A DNA stretch of 64,000 nucleotides. It comes from Candidatus Aalborgicola bjergmarkensis (GTDB lineage: Bacteria; Pseudomonadota; Gammaproteobacteria; Burkholderiales; Burkholderiaceae_C). The notes below the pieces were generated by a model. It saw only the letters and a program-made list of their open reading frames with translations. It was not told the DNA's origin and did not search any database. Location: assembly GCA_016708725.1 (NCBI GenBank), contig JADJFE010000003.1, forward strand, positions 417,154 through 481,153. Reading direction: 5' to 3'. Each line of letters begins with the position of its first letter. Position 1 is the stretch's first letter. Shown piece by piece: positions 25,171 to 32,842 of this stretch. A program made the translations under genes and the position numbers.

Positions 25171-26727
25171 TCAGTATTTATGGGCAATTTTGAAGACGCT
25201 GACCAGTTGCGCAAGTCTTTCAGATTGTTGCTTGAGTGAATCTGCCGCAGCGGATGCCTGCTCTACCAGCGCTGCATTTTGCTGGGTAACACCATCCAGC
25301 TCCGCAACGGCCACATTGACCTGTGCAATACCATCGGCTTGCTGGTTGCTGGCCGTTGTGATTTCACCCACTATCTCGGACACCCTCTGGATACTTACAG
25401 CGAGTTGTTCGATGGTGTTGCCTGCCTGATGCACCATGGTGCTACCAGATTCAACCTGGCTCACGGATTCGCCAACCAATGCGGCGATTTGTCTGGCTGC
25501 TTTAGAACTACGCTCGGCCAGTGCGCGTACTTCATCCGCAACAACCGCGAATCCGCTACCCTCCCTGCCTGCCAATGCCGCAATGACGGCGGCATTGAGC
25601 GCCAGGATGTTGGTCTGAAAGGCAATGCCGTCAATGACGCTGATGATTTCCACAATCGCGTGCGACGACTTGTTGATGGTATCCATCACCTCCACCGCAT
25701 GCGCCACTGCAACGCACCCGTCAATGGCAGCCTGGGACGCTTCTTCTGCCAATTGCTGGGCGCGGCGCGCATTTTCGGCGTTTTGCCGCACGGTTGCGGT
25801 CAGTTCCTCCATGGTGGCAGCAGTCTCCTGCAAGGAACCGGCCTGCTTTTCGGTACGCGATGACAGATCGAAGTTGCCCACCGCAATCTCGGCCGCTGCG
25901 GTGGCGATACTCTCGCTGCCATCGCGAATCTGGCTGACGGTATCGGACAAATGTTCATTCATGTCCTTGAGCGCCAGCATGAGCTGGCCGGTTTCATCGC
26001 GCGAACGGACGTGGATCGCGCTGCTCAGATCCCCGTTGGCCACCGTCTGGGCAACGGCTACCGCATACACAATTGGCTCCTTGATCGTGCGCGTCAGCCA
26101 CCAACCAATGGATGCTGCCAGGATTGCACCCACGGCGGTACACACACCGATTATCAGTACCAAGCGTTGAACCATTTTTTCTGCAACAGTTACGGAATCA
26201 TGTGAAGATTTCTCCAAAATGGTGTGTGCACGATCCAACGTGGTATTGAGTTCAGCCTGCTTGGGGCGCAGTTCCTTGTAAACCTTGTCCTTGGCAACAT
26301 CAATTTCCATGTCCTGCACGGCGCTGATGGCCGCTTGCTGCAAAGGGCGCACAGCGAGCAGCAGTTGGTTGATATCACTGAACAATTGCGCCACCGGTGC
26401 ATCAAAGGTGCTGGCCATCTTGTTCAAATCAGCCATGGTGCGGTCAATTTCCGCATTGGCTTCTTTCATGGTTTTGACGGCAGTTTTCTGGATGGACAAA
26501 TCTTCATAGCTGGTAATGTCCCGAATCAATACCGCCTGCTTTTGGCTTGCATTCTGGATCGTCCCTAAGTGCGACATGGCACGCATCTCATGCGTTGAGA
26601 TTTCCTCAAACATGGTATAGACGTGATGGACCTGCAATGCTGCAAACAACCCGAGCGCTGCCATAAGAATGACAATGGAGAAAAATCCCAACGCAATACG
26701 AAAACCGATTGATTCCCTGTTCCGCAT
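25171..26727 (-). CDS. Methyl-accepting chemotaxis protein 2 with altered tip
   Basis: The 518-residue protein (MRNRESIGFRIALGFFSIVI) has TM1, a four-helix-bundle sensor similar to receptor 1, TM2 (LVLIIGVCTAVGAILAASIG), HAMP and a signalling domain (ILALNAAV and VVADEVRALAERSS). The normally near-invariant tip AVEAARAGEQGRG here reads AVIAALAGREGSG. Relative to E. coli Tsr, the counterparts of E385, R388 and E391 are Ile, Leu and Arg. These residues take part in trimer contacts and CheA/CheW signalling, so the receptor may be uncoupled or pair in an unusual way. No CheR tether is present. Confidence 0.9.
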   Translation of the reverse strand: MRNRESIGFRIALGFFSIVILMAALGLFAALQVHHVYTMFEEISTHEMRAMSHLGTIQNASQKQAVLIRDITSYEDLSIQKTAVKTMKEANAEIDRTMADLNKMASTFDAPVAQLFSDINQLLLAVRPLQQAAISAVQDMEIDVAKDKVYKELRPKQAELNTTLDRAHTILEKSSHDSVTVAEKMVQRLVLIIGVCTAVGAILAASIGWWLTRTIKEPIVYAVAVAQTVANGDLSSAIHVRSRDETGQLMLALKDMNEHLSDTVSQIRDGSESIATAAAEIAVGNFDLSSRTEKQAGSLQETAATMEELTATVRQNAENARRAQQLAEEASQAAIDGCVAVAHAVEVMDTINKSSHAIVEIISVIDGIAFQTNILALNAAVIAALAGREGSGFAVVADEVRALAERSSKAARQIAALVGESVSQVESGSTMVHQAGNTIEQLAVSIQRVSEIVGEITTASNQQADGIAQVNVAVAELDGVTQQNAALVEQASAAADSLKQQSERLAQLVSVFKIAHKY

Positions 26728-27150
26728 ATCCTGTGTTTCCCGTATTCCTGTTGCAAAGCATCCGACAGGGATACCATGCCGGGATTATCAAACGAATACC
26801 GGGTTTTAAAAAAGAGGATATACATTACATGTTTTTATTCCTACTCTCCAGGCTATCCCGCATGGGCCTGGCAGCGCAACTGCTGATCGGCATGGGTGCA
26901 AGCCTTGCCCAGCCGTCGGCGCGCGGCAAGTGCTTGGCCGATAGACCTTGTCGATCAAACGCTCCCACAGGAATCACATCCAGCCTGCGCGGGAATGACA
27001 ATGCCTTGTCTGTCCCGCCTTGGGTGGGAAGCCCGGAGTATAAAAATACTGCCAAACACATGGTAAAGCCGACGGTTTCGTAGCCAGTGGGCGTTATCCT
27101 TCATTCCGTGATGTTAAAACAGCCAAAACAGTTAAGACAGTTGAATCAGC
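26728..27150. other. Intergenic stretch, 420 bp, with repeat B
   Basis: No convincing gene. An open frame at 26830-27083 begins MFLFLLSRLSRMGLAAQLLI, faintly like a transporter N-terminus, but runs into dispersed repeat B and ends; I do not call it a gene. Confidence 0.4.
26960..27008 (+). repeat. Dispersed repeat B, copy 2
   Basis: CACAGGAATCACATCCAGCC, then TGCGCGGGAATGACAATGCC TTG; partner of 5427-5477. It resembles the common GGAATGAC-type palindromic intergenic repeats. Confidence 0.7.
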
Positions 27151-27750
27151 ATGAATATATTTGATCGATTTCGAAGTTTGTTGACAAAGACGGCGGCACC
27201 AGCCCCCGCAAAACCTGCAACTTCCGCAAAATTTGTACGTCCGTTGCCCGTGCCTGATGATCCACTGCTGGCCCCGGTGGATCGGCGCAAGCGCAATCGC
27301 AAGGATGCCCGCAAGGGAACCAAAGCGGTCATTATTGACGACTCGGCCACGGTGGTGGCGGTGCTGCGCAGGATTTTGCGTTCCGCCGGGTATGTCACAC
27401 GCGATGCGGGCGACGCAGAGACAGGGCTCCAGCTGATTGCCGAGGATAAGCCGGACCTGATTTTTCTGGATATCGTGTTGCCGGGCATGAACGGCTTTGG
27501 CGCCTTGCGGGTGCTGCGCAAGGATGCTTCAACCCAGCACATTCCGGTCATCATGATCAGCGGCAATGAACATGCCACCGAACAGTTCTACGCCAATCGG
27601 ATTGGTGCCGACAACTTCATGAAGAAACCTTTTTCCCGATCTGAAGTATTTGCCCACATTGAGAGCCTGCTCGATGAGGACGCGGTGCCGCGCAGGGTGG
27701 GTTATGTGGCCGAAATAATAAAACCTGATGCCGATGAACCGACGATGTAA
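27151..27750 (+). CDS. Response regulator, single receiver domain with extensions
   Basis: The 199-residue protein has a ~55-residue Ala/Pro and basic N-terminal linker (KTAAPAPAKPATSAK, DRRKRNRKDARKG), then a complete receiver: VIIDDSATVVAVLRRILRSA, phospho-acceptor Asp in LIFLDIVLPGMNGFG, the Ser in VIMISG and Lys in FMKKPFSRSE. A ~25-residue tail follows. It resembles PilH/CheY-like regulators of twitching or chemotaxis. It has no output domain. No kinase gene is adjacent; the receptors just upstream on the other strand make a chemotaxis-type role plausible. Confidence 0.8.
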   Translation: MNIFDRFRSLLTKTAAPAPAKPATSAKFVRPLPVPDDPLLAPVDRRKRNRKDARKGTKAVIIDDSATVVAVLRRILRSAGYVTRDAGDAETGLQLIAEDKPDLIFLDIVLPGMNGFGALRVLRKDASTQHIPVIMISGNEHATEQFYANRIGADNFMKKPFSRSEVFAHIESLLDEDAVPRRVGYVAEIIKPDADEPTM

Positions 27751-27780
27751 AAACGGATTCAGAGGGATTCAGGTTCTAGC

Positions 27781-27864
27781 ATGAACACCACCACTTCCGC
27801 CTTGCCGCGCAAGCGCCTGCCCATCGGCATTCAGACCTTTCGTGAGATATGTGGTCGGGTTTGA
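27781..27864 (+). pseudogene. AAA-ATPase-like protein, first 27 codons only
   Basis: ATG at 27781 reads MNTTTSALPRKRLPIGIQTF then REICGRV and a stop. LPIGIQTFREI is the standard opening of the AAA-ATPase/PD-(D/E)XK fusion proteins (PF09820-type), which normally continue for 500 or more residues. Only this start survives, cut off just before repeat A copy 12. Confidence 0.5.
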
Positions 27865-27880
27865 GGTGGAGACGCTCGCT

Positions 27881-27922
27881 AATTCATAGCTTCTCCCGCA
27901 CGTTCCATAAGGGCTTCAGGGC
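27881..27922 (+). repeat. Dispersed repeat A, copy 12
   Basis: TCATAGCTTCTCCCGCACGT, then TCCATAAGGGCTTCAGG. Lies between two truncated genes and overlaps the end of the vapC remnant. Confidence 0.7.
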
Positions 27923-28121
27923 AGAAAATCGTGCAGGCATCGCCCCCAGCGCAAACCATCCACCTGCGCAAAGTGGGCATCCAGACTCAACACCGCAGCC
28001 CCGTGCTCCATCGCGCTGGCTTGAGAAACAGATGGTTGGCGTGGGCGATGACCTCCACAACATCCGCATCTCCCCGCATAAAGGCCGTGTAGGCATTCGT
28101 ATCCAGCAAAACTGCACGCAT
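27916..28121 (-). pseudogene. vapC: VapC-type PIN toxin, middle deleted
   Basis: The ATG at 28119-28121 starts MRAVLLDTNAYTAFMRGDAD, a normal VapC N-terminus with the first catalytic Asp, up to IAHANHLFLK. Then about 70-80 residues are missing and the frame shifts; the last part, SQASAMEHGAAVLSLDAHFA QVDGLRWGRCLHDFLP, is the normal VapC end in another frame. The central acidic residues are gone, so no RNase activity is expected. It follows its antitoxin gene directly. Confidence 0.75.
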
Positions 28122-28123
28122 TG

Positions 28124-28384
28124 TTATTTCCAAAGACCAGGGTCCACGTGGTCGAAGGCAGCTGTTGCGGCAGAAAATGCATCGGCATCCGCAGCGCTCC
28201 AGCAACCCGCCAAGGCATCCAGATCGTCAAACCGGTGCAGCTTGGATTTACTTTGTGTTTTACCCAATCCCTGGTCAATCAGGCGCAGCACCAGCGTATT
28301 GACACTGGCATTTTCCTGGACGGCAAGCGCCTTGAGCGCCGACATATTACCGGGCGCAAGCCCCCGGACACTCAAATTGGCCAT
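28124..28384 (-). CDS. FitA/VapB-like RHH antitoxin
   Basis: The ATG at 28382-28384 has AAGGAG five bases upstream. The 86-residue protein (MANLSVRGLAPGNMSALKAL) has the FitA-type RHH start, the helix pair AVQENASVNTLVLRLIDQGL, and a C-terminal part DLDALAGCWSAADADAFSAA ending FDHVDPGLWK, which occupies the toxin active site in such pairs. The antitoxin is intact while its VapC partner is deleted. Confidence 0.8.
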   Translation of the reverse strand: MANLSVRGLAPGNMSALKALAVQENASVNTLVLRLIDQGLGKTQSKSKLHRFDDLDALAGCWSAADADAFSAATAAFDHVDPGLWK

Positions 28385-28436
28385 TGTCACTCCTTGCTAG
28401 CAATCTGTATGCAGATCATGATGGCACACATCAACT

Positions 28437-29675
28437 TCAGTAAAAGAACAGATACGCAACCCCGACCGATGCCAGTACCCCGGCCAGGTCGGCTATCAGG
28501 CCATAACCAATTGCGTAGCGCGCACGCCGGATGCCAACCGAGCCGAAGTACAGGGCGATGATGTAGAAGGTCGTATCCGTGGCACCTTGTAGCACACAGG
28601 CCAGACGCCCGACGAAGGAGTCCACGCCATAGGTCTGCATGGCGTCGATCATCATGGCACGTGCGCCACTGCCGCTTATGGGCTTCATCAGCGCCGTGGG
28701 CAGCGCCGGGGTGAAATCGGTATTCCAGCCAAGGTGGGAGAAAACCCAGGTAAAACCCTCGACCACAAAGCCCAGAACCCCCGAATTGCGCAGCACACCG
28801 ATGGCCACCAGCATGCCAACCAGATAGGGAATGATCGTCAGCGAGGTTTGAATCCCGCCCTTGGCGCCCTCAATGAAGGCATCGAACACATTGATTTTTT
28901 TGTACAACGCGCCGATCAAAAACGCCGCGATGATCGCCGACAACACCAGGTTGCTGGCCACCTTGGAAAATACTTCAATCTCGGCACGGCTCAGGTAATG
29001 GACAAAATACCACACCACAGCGCCAATCGCTGCGCTGATGCCACCGACCCAGGCAACAATCACTTTATCCCACAGCGGGATGCGCTGTTTGATGGCCACA
29101 CTGACCAAAGCCACCACGGTTGCGACATAGGTTGCTATCAAAATTGGGAGGAATACATCCGAAGGGTCTCTTGCCCCCAGGATGGCGCGCTGGGCGATGA
29201 TGGACAGCGGAATCAGGGTCAAACCCGATGTCTGCAACACCAGAAACATGATCTGGGCATTGCTGGCCTCATCCTTGTTGGGATTGAGGCTTTGCAAACT
29301 CTCCATCGCTTTCAGACCAAAGGGCGTAGCGGCATTGTCCAGCCCCAGAAAGTTGGCGGAGAAATTCATCAGAATGTGCCCTGATGCGGGATGGTTTTTG
29401 GGGATTTCGGGAAAAATGCGCGAGAAAAAAGGCCCGATCAGCCGGGCCACAAAGTTGATCGCTCCGGCTTTCTCGCCGATATTGAGCAGCCCCAGCCACA
29501 GCGTCATGATGCCCGCCAGCGGCAGCGCAATGTCCATCACCGCCATCTTGGCCGAAGTGAAGGTGCCGTCCACAATGCGCTTGAACACCTCCACATCGCC
29601 CATGAAAAGCCATTGCACACCAGCAGATGCCAGACCCACCAAAAAGAAGGCGGACCAGATATAGGAAAGTGCCAT
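28437..29675 (-). CDS. SpmA-SpmB fusion (nucleoside-recognition domain) membrane protein
   Basis: The 412-residue protein fuses the two spore-maturation-like halves: SpmA (residues ~1-200, with AGIMTLWLGLLNIGEKAGAI, NHPASGHILMNFSANFLGLD NAATPFGLKAM) and SpmB (~230-412, with IPYLVGMLVAIGVLRNSGVL, ALMKPISGSGARAMMIDAMQ). Each half has the gate-like nucleoside-recognition motif and several membrane segments. Family members in non-sporulating bacteria are thought to be transporters; the substrate is not known. Length is normal for the fused form. Confidence 0.8.
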   Translation of the reverse strand: MALSYIWSAFFLVGLASAGVQWLFMGDVEVFKRIVDGTFTSAKMAVMDIALPLAGIMTLWLGLLNIGEKAGAINFVARLIGPFFSRIFPEIPKNHPASGHILMNFSANFLGLDNAATPFGLKAMESLQSLNPNKDEASNAQIMFLVLQTSGLTLIPLSIIAQRAILGARDPSDVFLPILIATYVATVVALVSVAIKQRIPLWDKVIVAWVGGISAAIGAVVWYFVHYLSRAEIEVFSKVASNLVLSAIIAAFLIGALYKKINVFDAFIEGAKGGIQTSLTIIPYLVGMLVAIGVLRNSGVLGFVVEGFTWVFSHLGWNTDFTPALPTALMKPISGSGARAMMIDAMQTYGVDSFVGRLACVLQGATDTTFYIIALYFGSVGIRRARYAIGYGLIADLAGVLASVGVAYLFFY

Positions 29676-29691
29676 GCGCCTTAATGCAATC

Positions 29692-29994
29692 TCAGTCGGA
29701 CTTGCTCACCAGGTCAAAGTGCTCGACTACAGGCGCTGCGGCAAAGAATGGCCCGACGATGGCGCGCCACTGCGTAAAAGCCTGCGATTGGCGGAAAGTC
29801 TGCGTGTGGTCTTCCAGCGTGTTCCAGAAAATCTGCAAAAGATAACGCTGCGGGTTTTCCAGCCCCTTGTTAAGCTTGTAGCCTTGAAAACCCTGGGCAT
29901 TGGCAATGACCGTGCGCAGGCCATGCGCAATGGCTTCTTCAAAAGCAGCATTCTGACCGGGATGGATGCGGATATCGACAAGTTCAAGAATCAT
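29692..29994 (-). CDS. Antibiotic-biosynthesis-monooxygenase (ABM) fold protein
   Basis: ATG at 29992-29994 (MILELVDIRIHPGQNAAFEE), with GGAG upstream, gives 100 residues: a ferredoxin-like dimeric alpha-beta barrel (ABM) with the typical GFQGYKLNKGLENPQRYLLQ IFWNTLEDHTQTFRQS pattern. Members include monooxygenases, signal and heme-binding proteins. No cofactor motif is evident. The substrate is unknown. Confidence 0.75.
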   Translation of the reverse strand: MILELVDIRIHPGQNAAFEEAIAHGLRTVIANAQGFQGYKLNKGLENPQRYLLQIFWNTLEDHTQTFRQSQAFTQWRAIVGPFFAAAPVVEHFDLVSKSD

Positions 29995-30164
29995 CCAAAG
30001 GACTCCATGAGAGGAAATACGAGGGTGCCAGTGGTAACGGGTTGCATCGTGCGCTGACTGCACGTACCTTGCCTGCATCTACCAAGGCTTTGACCTCGGC
30101 CAGCCTGCAATGCGGGGTACGTTTTTCCATGCGCGAACGATAAGATAAGTTACGATAAGTTACC

Positions 30165-32105
30165 CTACTTCGCCGGGCGCGCGTCCAGACGCAGCTTGGC
30201 GAATGATCCTGGGGCATCATCCAGCACCTTGAATTTCCCCTTCAATGGATCGCGCGCTGGCACCTTGCTGCCTTCAAGGCCCGTCACCCAGGTCTGCCAA
30301 TCGTTCCACCACGATCCAGGTTGCTGCTTGGCACCGGCAAACCACTCGTCCGGGTCAGCAGGATTCTTTTTGGTTTCATTGGTGTAATAACCGTACTTTC
30401 CTGCGGAGGGTGGATTAACAATACCGGCAATATGGCCCGATCCACCGAGCACGAAACGCACCGGACCGCCCAACGCGCCGGAGCCGAGGTAAGTGCCTTT
30501 CCAGGGTGCAATATGGTCTTCGATGGTCGAGATGAAGTACGACGGCGTTTTGACTTTGGACAAATCAATCGGTGTGTCAAGCAAGGTAATGCCACCGGGG
30601 ACCCGCAACAGATTGTTCAAGTACATATTGCGCAGGTAAAAACTGTGCATCTTGTAGGGCATGCGGGTTGAATCCGAATTCCAGAACAGCAAATCAAAGG
30701 GGAACGGATCCTTGCCCATCAGGTAATTGTTGATGACGAAGGACCAGATCAGATCATTGGAGCGCAGCATATTGAAGGTGACAGCCATTTCGTGGCCTTC
30801 GAGGAAGCCACGAACCGCCATCTTCTTTTCCAGGCTGGAAATCTGCTGCTCGTCGATAAACACGCCCAGGTCGCCAGGAATACTGAAGTCCAGCAGTGCC
30901 ACAAAGAAGGTTGCCGAAGCAATGCGGTGGTCCTTCTTGGCCGTCATGTAGGCCATGGTCGAGCCGAGCAGGGTTCCACCCAGGCAATAGCCAATCAGGT
31001 TGAGCTCCTTCTCGCCGGTTTGTTCGCACACTTTGTCGATGGCTGTCAGCGCCCCTTCGGACATGTAGGCGTCAAAGCCCCTATCGGCCAGTGTTTCATC
31101 CGGGTTGACCCAGGAGATGACAAACACACTATGTCCCTGGTCCGTGGCCCATTTGATGAAGGAGTTGCTCTGGCGCAGATCGAGGATGTAGTACTTGTTG
31201 ATCCAGGGCGGGATGATGAGCAGCGGACGCTTGAGCTGTTCGTCCGTGGTCGGCATGAATTGGATCAACTGCATCATCTCATTCTGAAAAATAACCTTTC
31301 CAGGGGTGATCGCAACGTTCTTGCCCATTTCAAAGGCCGAGGCATCGGTCATGCGGATGCGCAATTGGCCATCGCCATCTTCCATATCATGCAAGAGGTT
31401 ATTGAAACCGTGGAGCAGATTCTGTCCACGGGTTTTGATGGTTTCGCGCAAGACGCTGGGGTTGGTCATGGCGAAGTTGGTGGGCGAAAGCGTATCAATG
31501 AACTGGCGGGTGTAAAACACCGTCTTCTTGGCATCGATTGCATCCATACCCTTAACATCGGCCACGGCATCGTAAATGTGCCGCGAGGTGATCAGGTAGC
31601 TTTGCTTGATGAAATCAAACAGGAAATTCTTTTCCCATTCTTCATCCTTGAAGCGGCCATCGCCCTTTTTCGGCACGGCCACCGGCACTTTGGGGGCGCC
31701 AAACATCTGCATGACCGAGCTTTGCCACAGCGATACATAGTCCTGCATCAACGCCATTTGCTGTTGCATCAACTCAACCGGATTGGAGAGCATCTTTTGC
31801 GACATCTCCATGAAAGCCTTGGCAATTCCCAACTCATCGGAAGGGATGGAAATACCGTTTTTCATCAGACGCTGCATGTGCCCGGTGAGCAGTTTGGATG
31901 CATGTTCGGCAATCTCGGCATACAAACGGGCAACTTCCTGCGGGTCTGGCAAGGGCTGGTTCTCGGCTTGTTCGGGCGCCTTGTTGGCGGCGTGCTCGCG
32001 CCACGGGGTGCGGCGCTCCTTTTCAGGCTTGGCACTGGCCTCCGGGGCTGGGGTTGCGGCAGCATCTGTTGGTGCGCCTGGTTTTTCTTGCGGTGCATTT
32101 TTCAT
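30165..32105 (-). CDS. phaC: Class I poly(3-hydroxyalkanoate) synthase 1
   Basis: The 646-residue protein polymerises (R)-3-hydroxyacyl-CoA into PHA on the surface of storage granules. The lipase-like box is GYCLGG with the catalytic Cys near residue 375, the catalytic Asp is in ISTIEDHIAPWKGTYLG and the His in GGSGHIAG. The N-terminal domain (MQQQMALMQDYVSLWQSSVM) is typical; an added Pro/Ala/Glu-rich leader of ~50 residues precedes it. ATG is backed by AAGGAG. No phaA or phaB follows. A second synthase lies at 54536. Confidence 0.9.
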   Translation of the reverse strand: MKNAPQEKPGAPTDAAATPAPEASAKPEKERRTPWREHAANKAPEQAENQPLPDPQEVARLYAEIAEHASKLLTGHMQRLMKNGISIPSDELGIAKAFMEMSQKMLSNPVELMQQQMALMQDYVSLWQSSVMQMFGAPKVPVAVPKKGDGRFKDEEWEKNFLFDFIKQSYLITSRHIYDAVADVKGMDAIDAKKTVFYTRQFIDTLSPTNFAMTNPSVLRETIKTRGQNLLHGFNNLLHDMEDGDGQLRIRMTDASAFEMGKNVAITPGKVIFQNEMMQLIQFMPTTDEQLKRPLLIIPPWINKYYILDLRQSNSFIKWATDQGHSVFVISWVNPDETLADRGFDAYMSEGALTAIDKVCEQTGEKELNLIGYCLGGTLLGSTMAYMTAKKDHRIASATFFVALLDFSIPGDLGVFIDEQQISSLEKKMAVRGFLEGHEMAVTFNMLRSNDLIWSFVINNYLMGKDPFPFDLLFWNSDSTRMPYKMHSFYLRNMYLNNLLRVPGGITLLDTPIDLSKVKTPSYFISTIEDHIAPWKGTYLGSGALGGPVRFVLGGSGHIAGIVNPPSAGKYGYYTNETKKNPADPDEWFAGAKQQPGSWWNDWQTWVTGLEGSKVPARDPLKGKFKVLDDAPGSFAKLRLDARPAK

Positions 32106-32261
32106 GAAGTCTCCTTGGATAGTTAAAACAATGGTCAGTAGGGGGATAGGGGGCGGGGATGATGCATTTGAAAATCATGAGGGGAGGCCAAGCATTATCT
32201 AACAGCGTCTGCGGCTGTTTTTGCTCAATCCCACGCCGATCAGGTAAAGAATCGACCAGCC

Positions 32262-32282
32262 CTGCGTCTTGCAGGGCAGCCC
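32262..32282 (-). terminator. Stem-loop after the pilE1 operon
   Basis: GCCCTGC-AAGAC-GCAGGGC on the minus strand, a perfect 7-bp stem 10-30 bp after the pilE stop codon, but with no strong T-run. A weak or factor-dependent terminator, or RNA-stabilising hairpin. Confidence 0.4.
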
Positions 32283-32291
32283 ATTGTGTCA

Positions 32292-32771
32292 CTACTTATC
32301 CCAACAATCGCGAGTGGTCGTGTGTCGATTATTCTGACCCGCAGCACCCTTTAAATTTCTGTTGTCCAAAGTCAGATTGCCACAGGTATCGCCAGTTTGA
32401 GAACCAGTGGGTGTTGCTTTGATCGTGAATGCAGTTGCCGTAGGTGACCCGGTATCAAAGCTGATGTTGTATCGAGTCCCACCACTGAGCGGAGTTTTAT
32501 CTAGTCCCCAATTGGCAATCGTCGTGTCGGTAACGGTTGTTGTACCGTCTTGGAGCAGCGCATATGAACCGCTCAAGGTGTAGTTTTGTTCCAGCCGTTG
32601 TGCAAGTGCAAGCAGCGCATTGCGGGCATCCACCCGATGTGCTCTCATCACATACTGCCTGTAACTCGGTAGCGCGAAGCCTGCCAAAATCCCAACGACG
32701 GCAACGGCGATCATCAATTCAATCAGCGAAAAACCGTGCTGTTTTTGGAAAATTCTTGGACATTGTGACAT
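32292..32771 (-). CDS. pilE: Type IV pilin-like protein PilE, operon 1
   Basis: ATG at 32769-32771 gives 159 residues: a leader ending in HG, then FSLIELMIAVAVVGILAGFA, the prepilin-peptidase site and hydrophobic helix, with Glu at +5. LPSYRQYVMRAHRVDARNAL is typical of PilE-type minor pilins, and the end (TCGNLTLDNRNLKGAAGQ ... CWDK) has the disulfide-loop cysteines. It is the last gene of the minus-strand operon 39864-32292. It likely helps prime and display PilY1 at the pilus tip. Confidence 0.85.
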   Translation of the reverse strand: MSQCPRIFQKQHGFSLIELMIAVAVVGILAGFALPSYRQYVMRAHRVDARNALLALAQRLEQNYTLSGSYALLQDGTTTVTDTTIANWGLDKTPLSGGTRYNISFDTGSPTATAFTIKATPTGSQTGDTCGNLTLDNRNLKGAAGQNNRHTTTRDCWDK

Positions 32772-32842
32772 ACATGCAAACCTTTTTTTGTTGAAGAAGG
32801 GCACTATGAATTTAGCAAACTTCATTGGGTGGTACATGGTTT

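Noticed and set aside
26830..27083. Short open frame beginning MFLFLLSRLSRMGLAAQLLI
   Set aside because: Only a few hydrophobic residues, then repeat B; no family support.
32202..32222. ACAGC...GCTGT stem with T-run on the plus strand
   Set aside because: No plus-strand gene ends here; likely chance.
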